Positions 22,770-31,591 of a stretch of DNA of 64,000 nt are shown piece after piece. Source of the stretch: Stieleria tagensis (GTDB lineage Bacteria; Planctomycetota; Planctomycetia; Pirellulales; Pirellulaceae). The notes beneath the pieces were generated by a model that worked only from the letters and a program-made list of their open reading frames with translations, had not been told where the DNA came from and did no database searches. Within the stretch, counting starts at the first letter, position 1. Each line of letters starts with the position of its first letter. The DNA lies in NCBI RefSeq assembly GCF_024129865.1, contig NZ_JAMYFE010000112.1, positions 1-64,000 of the forward strand, written 5' to 3'. The translations under genes and the position numbers were made by a program.

Positions 22770-23284
22770 TGCGAATTTCACTTGGTAGCGATCATCGTGG
22801 CGTGCAAATCAAAGCCCGTTTGATTCAATCTCTACAAGCCAACGGTTTTGAAACCTTGGACGAGGGAACGCACGGTGAATCATCCGTGGACTATCCGGAT
22901 TTTGCCGAAGCCGTCGCCCGCCGCGTCGGCGCCGGTGAAGCCGAGCGAGGGATTTTGATCTGTGGCACCGGCATCGGCATGGCGATCACAGCCAACAAGT
23001 TTGTCGGCGTGCGCGCTGCACCCTGTTATGACGAAGTGATGGTGGAAATGAGTCGCCGGCACAACGACGTCAACGTGCTCTGTTTGCCCGGGGATCTGAT
23101 CGGTGAACGTTCCATCGATGATCTGGTCTTGCGCTGGTTGCAAACTGATTTTGATGGCGGGCGGCATGCCGATCGCGTGGCCAAGATCGACAAGATTGAA
23201 AAACTGAACCGGGACAATCTGAACGGGGCGCATCACGACCCGTTGCCAACGGGCCCGACTGTTGTTGACCAGACGGCGACATGA
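22769..23284 (+). CDS. rpiB: Ribose-5-phosphate isomerase B
   Basis: A 171-residue RpiB/LacAB-family enzyme that interconverts ribose 5-phosphate and ribulose 5-phosphate. Diagnostic stretches are ISLGSDHRGVQIK at the N-terminus, SVDYPDFAEAVA, and the active-site loop GILICGTGIGMAITANK with the catalytic Cys. RRHNDVNVLCLPGD and GGRHADRVAKI close the family pattern. AAGGAG at 22755-22760 favours the ATG at 22769 over the GTG at 22766. The previous stop overlaps it as TGATG and its own stop overlaps the next gene as ATGA, so the genes are translated as a coupled series. Confidence 0.95.
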   Translation: MRISLGSDHRGVQIKARLIQSLQANGFETLDEGTHGESSVDYPDFAEAVARRVGAGEAERGILICGTGIGMAITANKFVGVRAAPCYDEVMVEMSRRHNDVNVLCLPGDLIGERSIDDLVLRWLQTDFDGGRHADRVAKIDKIEKLNRDNLNGAHHDPLPTGPTVVDQTAT

Positions 23285-24306
23285 TTGCCAGTTGGTCTGA
23301 TTTAATCGGCAACGCGCATCTGGTGTCGTGGTTTGCCCATTCGATCAAGCAAAATCGCATGGGCGGCAGTTTTTTGTTTGTCGGACCGCCTGGTGTCGGC
23401 AAACGTAGTGTTGCCAGTCTGTTGGCCAAGACATTGTTGTGCAGTCGTAGTCCCGCCACTGCGATGGCTCCCTGCGGACAGTGCGAATCTTGTGTGCAGG
23501 TCAACGCGGAAACACATCCTGATGTGATCCGCGTTCGCAAACCCAAAGACAAAACTGCGATCCCGCTCGATTTGTTGATCGGTCGTCCCGAAGTGCGAAT
23601 GCAGGAAGGGTTTTGTCGTGACGTGCGGCTCAGCCCCTACTGTGGTAATCGCAAGATCGCGATTCTAGAAGACGCCGACTTTTTGAACGAAGAAGGCGCC
23701 AACTGCTTGCTGAAAACGCTCGAAGAACCGCCCGCCGATTCGCTGATCATTCTGGTCGGCACCAGCGAACAACAACAGTTGCCCACCATCCGCTCGCGTT
23801 GCCAAGTGATTCGGTTTTCACCGCTGAGCGACGACGATGCGACACGTTTGATTCGTGATGTTCATCAAATCGATGCGGAGGAATCTCTGGTGGCCCAAGC
23901 GGTGGAGATCGCATCGGGCGATATTTCGGTGGCGCTGCGTTTGTTGGATGATGATTCACGCCGCTTTCGCGACGCCATGGTTGGCGCGCTTTCGGACCCC
24001 TACCCCGACCCGATTGCGATCCGCCGTATTGTCACCACACGTACCGATGAGGTCGGCAAGGAAGCCTCCAAGAAACGCGCCGTACTGCGTGATATTTTCT
24101 CGATCGCGGTGCAGCACTACCGCAGTGCAATGCGCGACGAGGCGTTTTCCGATTCGGTTCGTCCGATCACGCTAGCCAGGCTTGATCGCAGTGTGCGCGC
24201 ACTCCGCGAGCTGGACCGGATGGCCAATGTCGCCACCTTGATCGAATGTTTTGCCGCCGACATTTCATCCGGCCGTACGGGAGACCGTGGCGACATTGGT
24301 TCCTAG
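23281..24306 (+). CDS. holB: DNA polymerase III delta-prime subunit
   Basis: A 341-residue AAA+ clamp-loader subunit. The Walker A region is GPPGVGKRS from residue 35, the zinc-binding cysteines appear as CSRSP followed by CGQCESC, the Walker B region is AILEDADFLNEEGANCLLKTLEEPP, and the SRC motif of clamp loaders is RSRCQVIRF. The clamp loader opens the beta ring and places it on primed DNA. The C-terminal collar is present and the length is usual. The start overlaps the rpiB stop as ATGA. Confidence 0.92.
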   Translation: MIASWSDLIGNAHLVSWFAHSIKQNRMGGSFLFVGPPGVGKRSVASLLAKTLLCSRSPATAMAPCGQCESCVQVNAETHPDVIRVRKPKDKTAIPLDLLIGRPEVRMQEGFCRDVRLSPYCGNRKIAILEDADFLNEEGANCLLKTLEEPPADSLIILVGTSEQQQLPTIRSRCQVIRFSPLSDDDATRLIRDVHQIDAEESLVAQAVEIASGDISVALRLLDDDSRRFRDAMVGALSDPYPDPIAIRRIVTTRTDEVGKEASKKRAVLRDIFSIAVQHYRSAMRDEAFSDSVRPITLARLDRSVRALRELDRMANVATLIECFAADISSGRTGDRGDIGS

Positions 24307-24309
24307 CTG

Positions 24310-24759
24310 ATGGCCGACCAAAACGTTTCGAGGCGATCGAGCGATGAATCCCTGTTCGTCGAACTGTGGTCCTCGCGGTTGCCGATTTGGGCATGGTTTG
24401 CCGAGCACAATTGGCTGGTTGTCTTGCGCCCGCAGCAAATCGATCGTTGGGAGATTTGGCAGCACGCCGACAAGGGAGGGCAGAGTTGGGGGCATCTGCA
24501 TCGCAACCTGTTTGCGGCCGATACAGGCGTGCGTCAGAACCCGTCCACACGAGTGCATCGTTGGGTGGGCGATCAAGCTATCGAATTGGCCCAGCGGATT
24601 GAGAGTTCTCCGCAAGTTTATCCCTGGTGTCAAACCTATCGTTACGCCCCCGGTCCCAACAGCAACACCTACGTGCAGTGGTGTCTGCAGGACCGATATC
24701 GATTGGGGTGGCGGGCGATTGGGCGTGGTTTTCAATCGGTTGGGAAACCACGAGATTGA
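24310..24759 (+). CDS. DUF3750-family protein
   Basis: A 149-residue protein starting 3 bases after the holB stop. It has the pattern that I associate with DUF3750: a Trp-rich start (WAWFAEHNWLVVLRPQQIDRWEIW), then YPWCQTYRYAPGPNSNTYVQW and a closing GWRAIGRGF. The conserved PGPNSNT with nearby Tyr and Arg suggests an enzyme active site, but the family function is unknown. No signal peptide. Its TGA directly abuts the reversed stop of the convergent thiL gene, forming TGATCA. Confidence 0.75.
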   Translation: MADQNVSRRSSDESLFVELWSSRLPIWAWFAEHNWLVVLRPQQIDRWEIWQHADKGGQSWGHLHRNLFAADTGVRQNPSTRVHRWVGDQAIELAQRIESSPQVYPWCQTYRYAPGPNSNTYVQWCLQDRYRLGWRAIGRGFQSVGKPRD

Positions 24760-25662
24760 TCAGTGCTCGTAACCCTGCGGGGACAGTCGTTGGAATTTGC
24801 CTTCCTGTTTTTTCCAGATCCCCGTGCGACCGACGATCGTACCGATGGCTGTCAGGGGGGTGGGTAGATCGGCAGCCAGCAAACGCTGTGCATCGTCAGG
24901 CGAAACGGCCAGCAGCAATTCAAAGTCCTCGCCATCGCTCCATGCATGTTGAAACGGTTTGCGTCCCGTTTTGGCCGCCAACGCGATCGCATCGGGGTGG
25001 ATCGGTATCGCATCGACATCCAGTTCGATTCCAAACCCGCTGCTGGCACACATCCGATCCAGGTCCAGCGACAGGCCATCGCTGACATCGATCGCGGCGT
25101 GTACGGTCGCCAGCTCGCGGATTGCAGTAGCCAGTGCGATTCGAGGTGTGGGGCGCAGATGACGCCCTCGGATGCTGCCGCCAAAGCTTCCGCTGGCCAA
25201 CACCACGTCGCCATCCAACGCACCGCTCCGCAACCACGGGTCTCCCAAAGCAACCTGCCCCAGCAGAGTGATGCTGATCGCCAGTGGTCCGTCGTAGGTG
25301 GAAATGTCGCCGCCGGCTATCGCCACGTCATATTGTTTGGCCGCTTGCAGGATGCCCTCATAGACTTCGCCGGCAATCTTGGTGGCATCTTGTTTGGGCA
25401 GCGCCAACGTGACCAACGCGCTGTCGGCGGTCGCGCCCATCGCAGCAATATCGCTCAAGTTCACCGCCATCGCTTTATAACCGATGTCGACCAAATCCTG
25501 GTCGGCGGACTTGAAATCGACGCCATCAATGATTTGGTCGGTGCAAGCGATCAGCGACCGTCCGCTGGGGTCGATCACGGCCGCGTCATCACCAATACCC
25601 ACCGCGACCTGTGGCAACTGGCGGGTGCGGCCACGCAGATATGCGAGAAATGATTGTTCCAT
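24760..25662 (-). CDS. thiL: Thiamine-monophosphate kinase
   Basis: A 300-residue enzyme of the PurM/ThiL superfamily that phosphorylates thiamine monophosphate to the active diphosphate cofactor. The N-terminal ATP-binding pattern GIGDDAAVIDPSGRSLIACTDQIIDGVDF, then IGYKAMAVNLSDIAAMGA, the AGGDIS loop, AIDVSDGLSLDLDRMC and SDGEDFELLLAV are all diagnostic. The ATG at 25662 gives the family start MEQSFLAYL; an upstream start at 25794 would run into the divergent lipoprotein gene. It diverges from the His-rich lipoprotein across 88 bases. Confidence 0.95.
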   Translation of the reverse strand: MEQSFLAYLRGRTRQLPQVAVGIGDDAAVIDPSGRSLIACTDQIIDGVDFKSADQDLVDIGYKAMAVNLSDIAAMGATADSALVTLALPKQDATKIAGEVYEGILQAAKQYDVAIAGGDISTYDGPLAISITLLGQVALGDPWLRSGALDGDVVLASGSFGGSIRGRHLRPTPRIALATAIRELATVHAAIDVSDGLSLDLDRMCASSGFGIELDVDAIPIHPDAIALAAKTGRKPFQHAWSDGEDFELLLAVSPDDAQRLLAADLPTPLTAIGTIVGRTGIWKKQEGKFQRLSPQGYEH

Positions 25663-25750
25663 GTTCGTCGATGTCCTCGGTCGGCAATTGATTGGGGGGC
25701 GTATTGTTCGGGTGATTAAACGGCAGTGGATTTGCGATAGAATCATCGTC

Positions 25751-26368
25751 ATGATTCGACGCCTTTTCATCGCAGTCGCGCTGCTGTTGGTCAATGGTTG
25801 TTACAAACCGCCGCCCGCGATACCGCCAGTCTCGACGGATACAACTGTCGATTTGCACCATGATCATAAGCATTTGCATAGCGATCAGCATCGGCACGAA
25901 CATCAGCACGACGAGCCGTTCGAGGGCATGCATGCTCACCCGCACGGGCATGCCCATCGCCACGCCGCCGGGTTGCATGGAGGGTCAATCGTCAGTTTGC
26001 AGCGGGTTTCCGGTGACGCTAGTGGAATGCGACCGCACCTGGAAGTGGTCTCGCAACTTCCGCAAGGTTTGTTGCTCTATTTTTTAGCGGAAGATTGGGA
26101 CGGGAACTTCACACCCTGGCAGGTTGAGTCCACTGCGATCATGGCTGACATCCACAGCGGAGCCTTCGCCGGCCAGTTGCAGTGTATTGCCCCGCAGCCC
26201 AACGGACCTTTCGTCCTAGAGTTTCCTGCAGAACTTCACCAAGCAATTTCTGTTGACCAGCAATCGCGGCATATCACGATCGATTCGATACGCTGGGAAA
26301 ACCAAGTTTTCAGCGTGCGCGAAAAATTGCTGTACCGACAGGGTGAACTCAGCGTGATCGTCGACTAG
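25751..26368 (+). CDS. Histidine-rich lipoprotein
   Basis: A 205-residue exported protein. It starts with a lipoprotein signal, IRRLFIAVALLLVNGC (lipobox Cys17). A dense His/Asp cluster follows (about residues 35-77, such as HHDHKHLHSDQHRHEHQHD and MHAHPHGHAHRHAA), and then a globular domain of about 120 residues (GMRPHLEVVSQLPQGLLLYFLAEDWDGNFTPW). The His cluster should bind Zn, Ni, Co or Cu, as in metal-chaperone or metal-sequestering lipoproteins (inference). The ATG at 25751 is chosen over upstream in-frame starts because it opens directly into the signal peptide. It diverges from thiL; no regulator is adjacent. Confidence 0.85.
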   Translation: MIRRLFIAVALLLVNGCYKPPPAIPPVSTDTTVDLHHDHKHLHSDQHRHEHQHDEPFEGMHAHPHGHAHRHAAGLHGGSIVSLQRVSGDASGMRPHLEVVSQLPQGLLLYFLAEDWDGNFTPWQVESTAIMADIHSGAFAGQLQCIAPQPNGPFVLEFPAELHQAISVDQQSRHITIDSIRWENQVFSVREKLLYRQGELSVIVD

Positions 26369-26370
26369 GA

Positions 26371-26397
26371 TCCCGCTGTACAACATCCCGCTGTACA
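26371..26397. repeat. Short tandem repeat after the lipoprotein gene
   Basis: The 12-base core TCCCGCTGTACA occurs at 26371 and again at 26386, a 15-base period. It is a local duplication with no evident function, in the 147-base gap before the DUF1559 gene. Confidence 0.5.
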
Positions 26398-26515
26398 GCT
26401 GGGTGACGCGCGCGTAGCTAATCTCTGAATCGCGATCTTTTCGTCGATCCAGCGGCAGTTGGCGGCACGTATAGCCAGTACATCGATTTAGAACTTTAAC
26501 CCAGCATTCGGACTC

Positions 26516-27493
26516 ATGGAAAACCATTGTTCCCCATCCCTCGTCGCTGCTGCGGAATGTGCGCCGCGTCGAAAGCGTTGCTCGGCGTTCACGCTTGTCG
26601 AATTATTGGTGGTGATTGCCATCATCGGCATTTTGGTCGGGTTGCTGCTGCCGGCAGTTCAGGCAGCGCGTGAAGCGGCGCGACGGATGTCCTGTCAAAA
26701 CAATCTCAAACAGCTTGCGTTAGGCCTTCACAACTACGAATCGGCGTTCCGCATGTTGCCGTCTGGATATTTGCACAAATTTGGGCCCCAGGGTTCTCCA
26801 CTACAGCCGGCCAACCACATGGGACTGGCATGGGGGGCGGCGATGTTGCCACAACTCGAACAGGGCCAAGTCGCTGACTTGTTCGATGATGACCGGCCAA
26901 TCTGGGACATTGCGAATCAACAGGGCCGAGAGACGTCCTTGCCGGTGTTTCTGTGCCCCAGTGATACCTATTCGAGTGAGCATTTTGTCGTTCGTGACGA
27001 CTCGAGCGACCCGGTAGAACGCTATGCGGCAGCCAGCTACGCGGCCAATTGGGGACCGGCGGATGAGTCCATTAACTTAGATGACACGCCAACAAAAAGT
27101 CGTGGTGTGTTTTACCGCAACAGTCGATTACCGGTTTCGGCAATTTTGGACGGCCTATCGAACACCTTGGCACTTGGTGAGCGTCACAACGGACCCATCC
27201 CACTGGCCCAGCCAACCGCGGGGGGGCACAGTGTGTTTGAAAATGCCTGGAGCGCCGCAGTTCGAGAGATCACCGAATTGACGGATGACCACGGACACAT
27301 GGTGTTGTTTGAAACCCAGTATCGACCGAACCAACTCGGCGGTGACGACAAGGGTTTGGCGGCGCCCCACACGGGGCTTTGTCAATTTGCCCTCTGCGAC
27401 GGTTCTGTGCGAGCCATCACCGAACACATCGACGCGGACGTCTACGATTCACTGGCAACACGCAATGGTCGCGAGGTGATTGAAGCGTATTGA
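26516..27493 (+). CDS. DUF1559 protein with pseudopilin-like N-terminus
   Basis: A 325-residue member of the family that is hugely amplified in planctomycetes. A short basic leader is followed by the type IV prepilin cleavage/methylation pattern [20 protein letters not shown] and a hydrophobic helix, then the family constant region [26 protein letters not shown]. The C-terminal globular part carries the typical [22 protein letters not shown] ending. It is likely to be processed by a prepilin peptidase and anchored in the envelope; the detailed role of the family is unknown. No pilus-assembly genes are adjacent. Confidence 0.95.
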   Translation: MENHCSPSLVAAAECAPRRKRCSAFTLVELLVVIAIIGILVGLLLPAVQAAREAARRMSCQNNLKQLALGLHNYESAFRMLPSGYLHKFGPQGSPLQPANHMGLAWGAAMLPQLEQGQVADLFDDDRPIWDIANQQGRETSLPVFLCPSDTYSSEHFVVRDDSSDPVERYAAASYAANWGPADESINLDDTPTKSRGVFYRNSRLPVSAILDGLSNTLALGERHNGPIPLAQPTAGGHSVFENAWSAAVREITELTDDHGHMVLFETQYRPNQLGGDDKGLAAPHTGLCQFALCDGSVRAITEHIDADVYDSLATRNGREVIEAY

Positions 27494-27801
27494 TCGGATC
27501 GTTGCTTGGTCCAAATCCCGTTGGGACTATTTGCGAGCGACCGCGGTCTCCCCGTCTTCGGCCACGTTGCCGTTGTCGATATCCAGTCTGGCGAGTGGTT
27601 GACGCCATTGCTGAGCAAAATCCGAAGGTCACGGTTTTCGACTTTGGTGTTCAACGTTTACCATGCGATCCAACTGTGAAAGCATCAAAGAATGCGTAAT
27701 CGACCACCGGCAGCTTCCCGCGACAGCAACCCCACCCTGGACAGAGAGAACGCTTACACTGCTGACTGCTCATCAATCCTCACCCAAGTTGCAGACCGTT
27801 C
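27494..27801. other. Intergenic region, no gene recognised
   Basis: About 308 bases lie between the DUF1559 gene and the Rpn-family gene. Frames on both strands are short and have no family resemblance. No clear hairpin or repeat was seen. Confidence 0.55.
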
Positions 27802-28719
27802 ATGGCCATCGGAATCGACCCGACCGTCGACTACGCATTCAAACTGCTGCTCGGGAGCCCTGAGCATCCCGCGATTACGCTGCACTTTTTAAATGCGATT
27901 CTTGGTGATGAAATCCAAATCACCGACGTCGAGATTATTAACCCAATCATGGGCAAAGAGGACGACATTGACAAATTGTCTATCCTGGACGTGGCGGCCC
28001 GCGATTCAACAGGACGTTTGTATGACATCGAGATGCAGACCAGTCTGCCGGCAGGCTTGTCGCAGCGATTGGCCTACTACACCGCATCAATGTACGTCAG
28101 CCAAATGGGCGAAGGCGATGGCTACACGCTGCTCAGACCGGCCATCAGCATCTGCGTTCTCGATGCCGTCCTGTTTCGTGATTCACCGCAAATTCACAGT
28201 GATTTTCAACTGCGAAGTCGCGAGGGCAACCTCAGACTGACCGACGGCTTGCAAATTCATCTTCTAGAGTTGCCCAAGTACCCCGTGCCAAGTGATAATA
28301 GAGTCATCACCGATCCGGTCGAAGCGTGGCTCTACTTTTTCCGTCAAGCCGATGAAATGACGACCGAAGACATCGAGCAACGATTCAACTGCCCCGCTTT
28401 CACCGAAGCCGCCGAGGTACTCGAGATGATCCAACGAACCCCAGAACAGCGCAGCCAGTACGAACTACGTCTCAAAGCACAACGCGACGAACGTGCAAGA
28501 ATGCAGCACGCAGTCGAGCAAGCTCGGCTTGAAGGCAAGGCGGAAGGCAGGGCGGAAGGCAAGGCGGAAGGTGAGGCATTGGGCGAAGTCAAAGGACGAA
28601 TTCAACTGCTGAGCACGTTACTCAACACGGGGCAGGTGCCCGTTGATGGGCTGGCGATGGAGCAGTTAGTAGCGATCGAGAGTGACCTTCAGCGTCGACT
28701 TCGCGATCGTGGCGTATAG
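27802..28719 (+). CDS. Rpn-family recombination-promoting nuclease / putative transposase
   Basis: A 305-residue protein of the PD-(D/E)XK nuclease transposase family. The N-terminal domain has the typical DPTVDYAFKLLLGSPEHPAITLHFLNAIL opening. The nuclease core follows as ILDVAARDSTGRLYDIEMQ (Asp63, Glu77, Gln79 aligned as D-x(n)-ExQ), then LPAGLSQRLAYYTASMY. The C-terminus has a Lys/Glu/Gly/Ala tandem segment (EGKAEGRAEGKAEGEALGE) encoded by a 12-base repeat at about 28531-28575, a common and length-variable feature of this family. Known Rpn proteins are DNA endonucleases that raise recombination. It is followed immediately by a recombinase remnant. Confidence 0.88.
   Translation: MAIGIDPTVDYAFKLLLGSPEHPAITLHFLNAILGDEIQITDVEIINPIMGKEDDIDKLSILDVAARDSTGRLYDIEMQTSLPAGLSQRLAYYTASMYVSQMGEGDGYTLLRPAISICVLDAVLFRDSPQIHSDFQLRSREGNLRLTDGLQIHLLELPKYPVPSDNRVITDPVEAWLYFFRQADEMTTEDIEQRFNCPAFTEAAEVLEMIQRTPEQRSQYELRLKAQRDERARMQHAVEQARLEGKAEGRAEGKAEGEALGEVKGRIQLLSTLLNTGQVPVDGLAMEQLVAIESDLQRRLRDRGV
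28531..28575 (+). repeat. 12-bp tandem repeat in the Rpn gene tail
   Basis: Units close to GAAGGCAAGGCG occur about four times in a row, coding for repeated Glu-Gly-Lys/Arg-Ala. Such runs gain and lose units by slippage, so length should vary between strains. Confidence 0.75.
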
Positions 28720-28920
28720 ACAGAACTGGAATTTCCCCACGGGAAGTTGACAGCGGAAACGCTCTTGAGCGGTGTCGATTTCAGCACGGCGACTGGACTT
28801 TGAGACCGCTGGATCTTGGAACTATTTTACGCCACCGGGATGCGTCGCGCGGACTTGATCACGTTGCGGTTGGGCGAGGCCGGGATCCACGCCCACTCGA
28901 TCGCGCTTTGTGTGCCATAA
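28720..28920 (+). pseudogene. Tyrosine recombinase (integrase) remnant
   Basis: Reading on in the Rpn frame past its stop gives GKLTAETLLSGVDFSTATGL, a TGA at 28801, then DRWILELFYATGMRRADLIT followed by LRLGEAG, before the next stop at 28918. This is a near match to the catalytic-core entry of XerC/D-type site-specific recombinases, where GLRDRAILELLYATGMR is typical, so the TGA probably replaces an Arg codon (CGA to TGA). The N-terminal domain and the later His-x-x-Arg and Tyr motifs are missing, so this is a decayed fragment of about 65 codons. The family match is from memory of the motif. Confidence 0.6.
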
Positions 28921-29030
28921 ATGTGACCGTGGCGTTTGATCGGGCAATCGTCTTTTTCAGCGTGATGTATGCGGCAGCACGTGAAAAAACTGTTTGACCC
29001 ATTCGGTCTCGTGCAGCCGGAAAACAGGCT

Positions 29031-29060
29031 CACTTCGCGACGCCATGGCGTCGCGAAGTG
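29031..29060. repeat. Perfect 30-bp palindrome
   Basis: The first 15 bases, CACTTCGCGACGCCA, are followed by their exact reverse complement with no spacer, centred on CATG. It lies 17 bases from the end of the leftward PVC cytochrome gene and could be a terminator stem, a protein-binding site, or a member of a repeat family. Confidence 0.75.
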
Positions 29061-29077
29061 GTTGAGGCCAGTTGGAG

Positions 29078-31591
29078 CTATTTTCCAGCGACCGTTGATT
29101 GATAGATCGGGCTGGCTTGATTGCCTCCGGCACGAAGGTAGGCGACTAGGTCGGCGATGTCTTCGGCGGTGAAGGTATCCAGCAGGCCGGACGGCATCAG
29201 GCTGGTCTTGCTCGGCTGCGTCGTTTCGATCTCCTCGGTGTTGACCTCTGCCAGTGAGGATGGATCCAGCATGTTCGTCATCACTCGCAGCTTATTGCCG
29301 CTCATGTTGACCACCCGCCCGACTACGATCTTGCCGTCTTCGGTCAAGAACTGCGTTGATCCGTATTGGTCACTGATCGCCTGGTTGGGATCGATCATCG
29401 CGGTCAGCAGATCTTTGTGCGAGAATCGGCCGCCGGCACCCGTCAAGTCAGGTCCCAGGATTCCGCCTTGGATTCCCATGCGATGGCATTTGTAGCACTG
29501 CGCGGTGGCGAACACGGATTTGCCGTTTTCAAAGTTTGGCTTGCGATTGGAGTCACTGACGGTGCCTAGCAAATCGTCGACCGTCCATTTTTGAACAAAC
29601 TCGCGCTGTTCGGTCTCGGTTTCTTTGACTTTCGGTGCAGCCAGGACGTCAGCCAGTTTCGTTTTGATCTCCGCGGGAACGTTTTCGAGCGCTGCGTCTT
29701 TGATGTTCTTGATGAAACCGCCAAACGACATGCCACCGCGGGCGGATTGCACATCATTGAACCAGCCGAAGTAATCGCGATAGGTCGGTTCGTCCCAACC
29801 CTGCGATGCGCCACGCAGTGTCAGGGCATAGAAGATCTGGTTTTCTTGACTGGGCGCGGCCAGCATTTCGTGAACGATTTGCTGCGTCGCACCGGGCACT
29901 TTCAAGTACACCAACATCTGTGCCAGTTCGCGATCGACATTGTCATCGCCGGTCGGAAACTGACCCGAAATTTGTTCCGCAATCGCTGCGGATTCGTCGT
30001 CATTGAATTCCCCTAGGCGGATTGCGACCAACGCATAGGCACGCAGCAAATCGATTCGGCCTTGCGGCGAAAGGCTGTCCCAATCGCAGCGTTTCAAAGC
30101 TTGCATCGCGATGGCTTTGTCGTCGGCGGTGCCGGTGCGTGCCAGAGCGACAACCGCAAGGGCGCGCGCCTGATCGTTTTCGATGGTTTCGATTTTGTCG
30201 CGCCACTGATCGACCGGTTGGTGTTCCAGTGCGGTGCGTGCGGCGAAGCGGATGGCGCGGTCCGGCGAAGCCAAATGGCGGATGGCTGGGCCGATGGCTT
30301 TGTTGTTTGCCGGACCGGTGTGGAAGGATTCCAGGCGTTTTCGTAACTTAACCGCCTTCTGGGTCTTGGCGTCAGCCATCTCGTCGATGGTTTCATCGAC
30401 CATGTCGCCGGTGTAGATCACACGGTACAGCCCGCTTTGGGTTCCGCGTCCACCGACGGCAAAGTACAGCGCGCCGTCTTGAGGGCGAACGACCATGTCC
30501 GTGACCGGCAGTGGTGCCGCAGTCGCAAACGTTTCGTAGGTTCCGGTGTAGGTGCTGCCATCCGGTGTCAAGTGCACCGCATGGATATTGCCATAGCTCC
30601 AATCGGCGATGAACAACGCGCTGCGGTACTTGCTGGGGAACTTGGTGCCGTAGCCGAAACAGATGCCGGTCGGTGATCCGGCGCCGATGTTAACCGCCGC
30701 GTCAAACGAGTCGGGCAGATACGCCGGCCATTTGCCGGTACCGTTGCGCCATCCGAATTCAGCGGCACTGATGACATGCGTGACACGGGTGGGGCGGTAC
30801 CACGGTGTGCCGACGTCCCATTCCATGTCAGCGTCGTAGCTGAACAGTTCGCCTTGGTCATTGAGTGCGATGTCATATTCGTTGCGGAAACCCGATGCGA
30901 TCAGTTCAAAATCTGATCCGTCGGGAAAAAAGGAACCGATCCATCCGCCCGGTGCCATCCGGTCGGCGGCATGTCCGCGTGCATCCGGCATTCGCCCCAA
31001 CAAATGGTCTTCTGCCCAAACCTGTGGGACGCGGCTGTGAGCCACTTCCTTTGGCAACTTCGTCATGTTGCCACCACAGGTCAGAATCCGTTTACCGTCG
31101 GCAGACAAGATCAATGCATGGGGGCCGTGTTCTCCGCCGCCATCGAGTGGCAAAATCAATTCGGTCTGGTCGAACTGGTCATCGCCATTGGTGTCACGCA
31201 ATCGATAGACGCCATTGGCTTGTTTGCCGCCGTTCACGTTGACGTACAACGAGTCAAATGCGAATAACAATCCCTGTGCCGATCCAATTTTAACCTTCAG
31301 CGGTTGGACATCTGCTTTGTCCCCCGAGACGTCGATGCGGTATAGGCTGCCGTTTTGGTCCGATGCGAGCAAGCGTCCTTTGGGGTCCACGGTCAGGCTC
31401 ACCCAGGACCCCTGTTCTTTGTTGGGCACGTCGTAGACCAGCTGGACTTCGAATCCGGCTGGCACGGAAAATTGTTCTGGCGGGGTGACGCCGAGTTCCG
31501 CCTGGGCAGGTTTCCAGTGGAAAACGCCGAGCGACCAGCAGGCCGCCAGGGCAAACAATGTGAGGCGATAGCGATGGGGCTGTAGCAGCAT
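29078..31591 (-). CDS. PVC-type membrane-bound dehydrogenase with C-terminal cytochrome c
   Basis: An 837-residue exported protein typical of planctomycetes. After a signal peptide (LTLFALAACWSLGVFHWKPAQA) comes a six-bladed beta-propeller domain resembling glucose/sorbosone dehydrogenases (LTVDPKGRLLASDQNGSLYRI, MVVRPQDGALYFAVGGRG). A helical HEAT-like region follows, and then a c-type haem domain with CYKCH (Cys699, Cys702, His703) and a distal Met region near TSLMPSGLLD. It probably oxidises a sugar or alcohol and passes electrons to the bound haem. The PQQ or other cofactor cannot be told from sequence. It is monocistronic. Confidence 0.92.
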   Translation of the reverse strand: MLLQPHRYRLTLFALAACWSLGVFHWKPAQAELGVTPPEQFSVPAGFEVQLVYDVPNKEQGSWVSLTVDPKGRLLASDQNGSLYRIDVSGDKADVQPLKVKIGSAQGLLFAFDSLYVNVNGGKQANGVYRLRDTNGDDQFDQTELILPLDGGGEHGPHALILSADGKRILTCGGNMTKLPKEVAHSRVPQVWAEDHLLGRMPDARGHAADRMAPGGWIGSFFPDGSDFELIASGFRNEYDIALNDQGELFSYDADMEWDVGTPWYRPTRVTHVISAAEFGWRNGTGKWPAYLPDSFDAAVNIGAGSPTGICFGYGTKFPSKYRSALFIADWSYGNIHAVHLTPDGSTYTGTYETFATAAPLPVTDMVVRPQDGALYFAVGGRGTQSGLYRVIYTGDMVDETIDEMADAKTQKAVKLRKRLESFHTGPANNKAIGPAIRHLASPDRAIRFAARTALEHQPVDQWRDKIETIENDQARALAVVALARTGTADDKAIAMQALKRCDWDSLSPQGRIDLLRAYALVAIRLGEFNDDESAAIAEQISGQFPTGDDNVDRELAQMLVYLKVPGATQQIVHEMLAAPSQENQIFYALTLRGASQGWDEPTYRDYFGWFNDVQSARGGMSFGGFIKNIKDAALENVPAEIKTKLADVLAAPKVKETETEQREFVQKWTVDDLLGTVSDSNRKPNFENGKSVFATAQCYKCHRMGIQGGILGPDLTGAGGRFSHKDLLTAMIDPNQAISDQYGSTQFLTEDGKIVVGRVVNMSGNKLRVMTNMLDPSSLAEVNTEEIETTQPSKTSLMPSGLLDTFTAEDIADLVAYLRAGGNQASPIYQSTVAGK

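Noticed and set aside
27494-27801. N-terminal half of the broken recombinase upstream of the Rpn gene
   Set aside because: No frame on either strand resembles a recombinase SAM-like domain there.
28800-28997. A 65-codon rightward gene
   Set aside because: It is out of frame with the recombinase remnant, has no family resemblance, and overlaps a decayed sequence.
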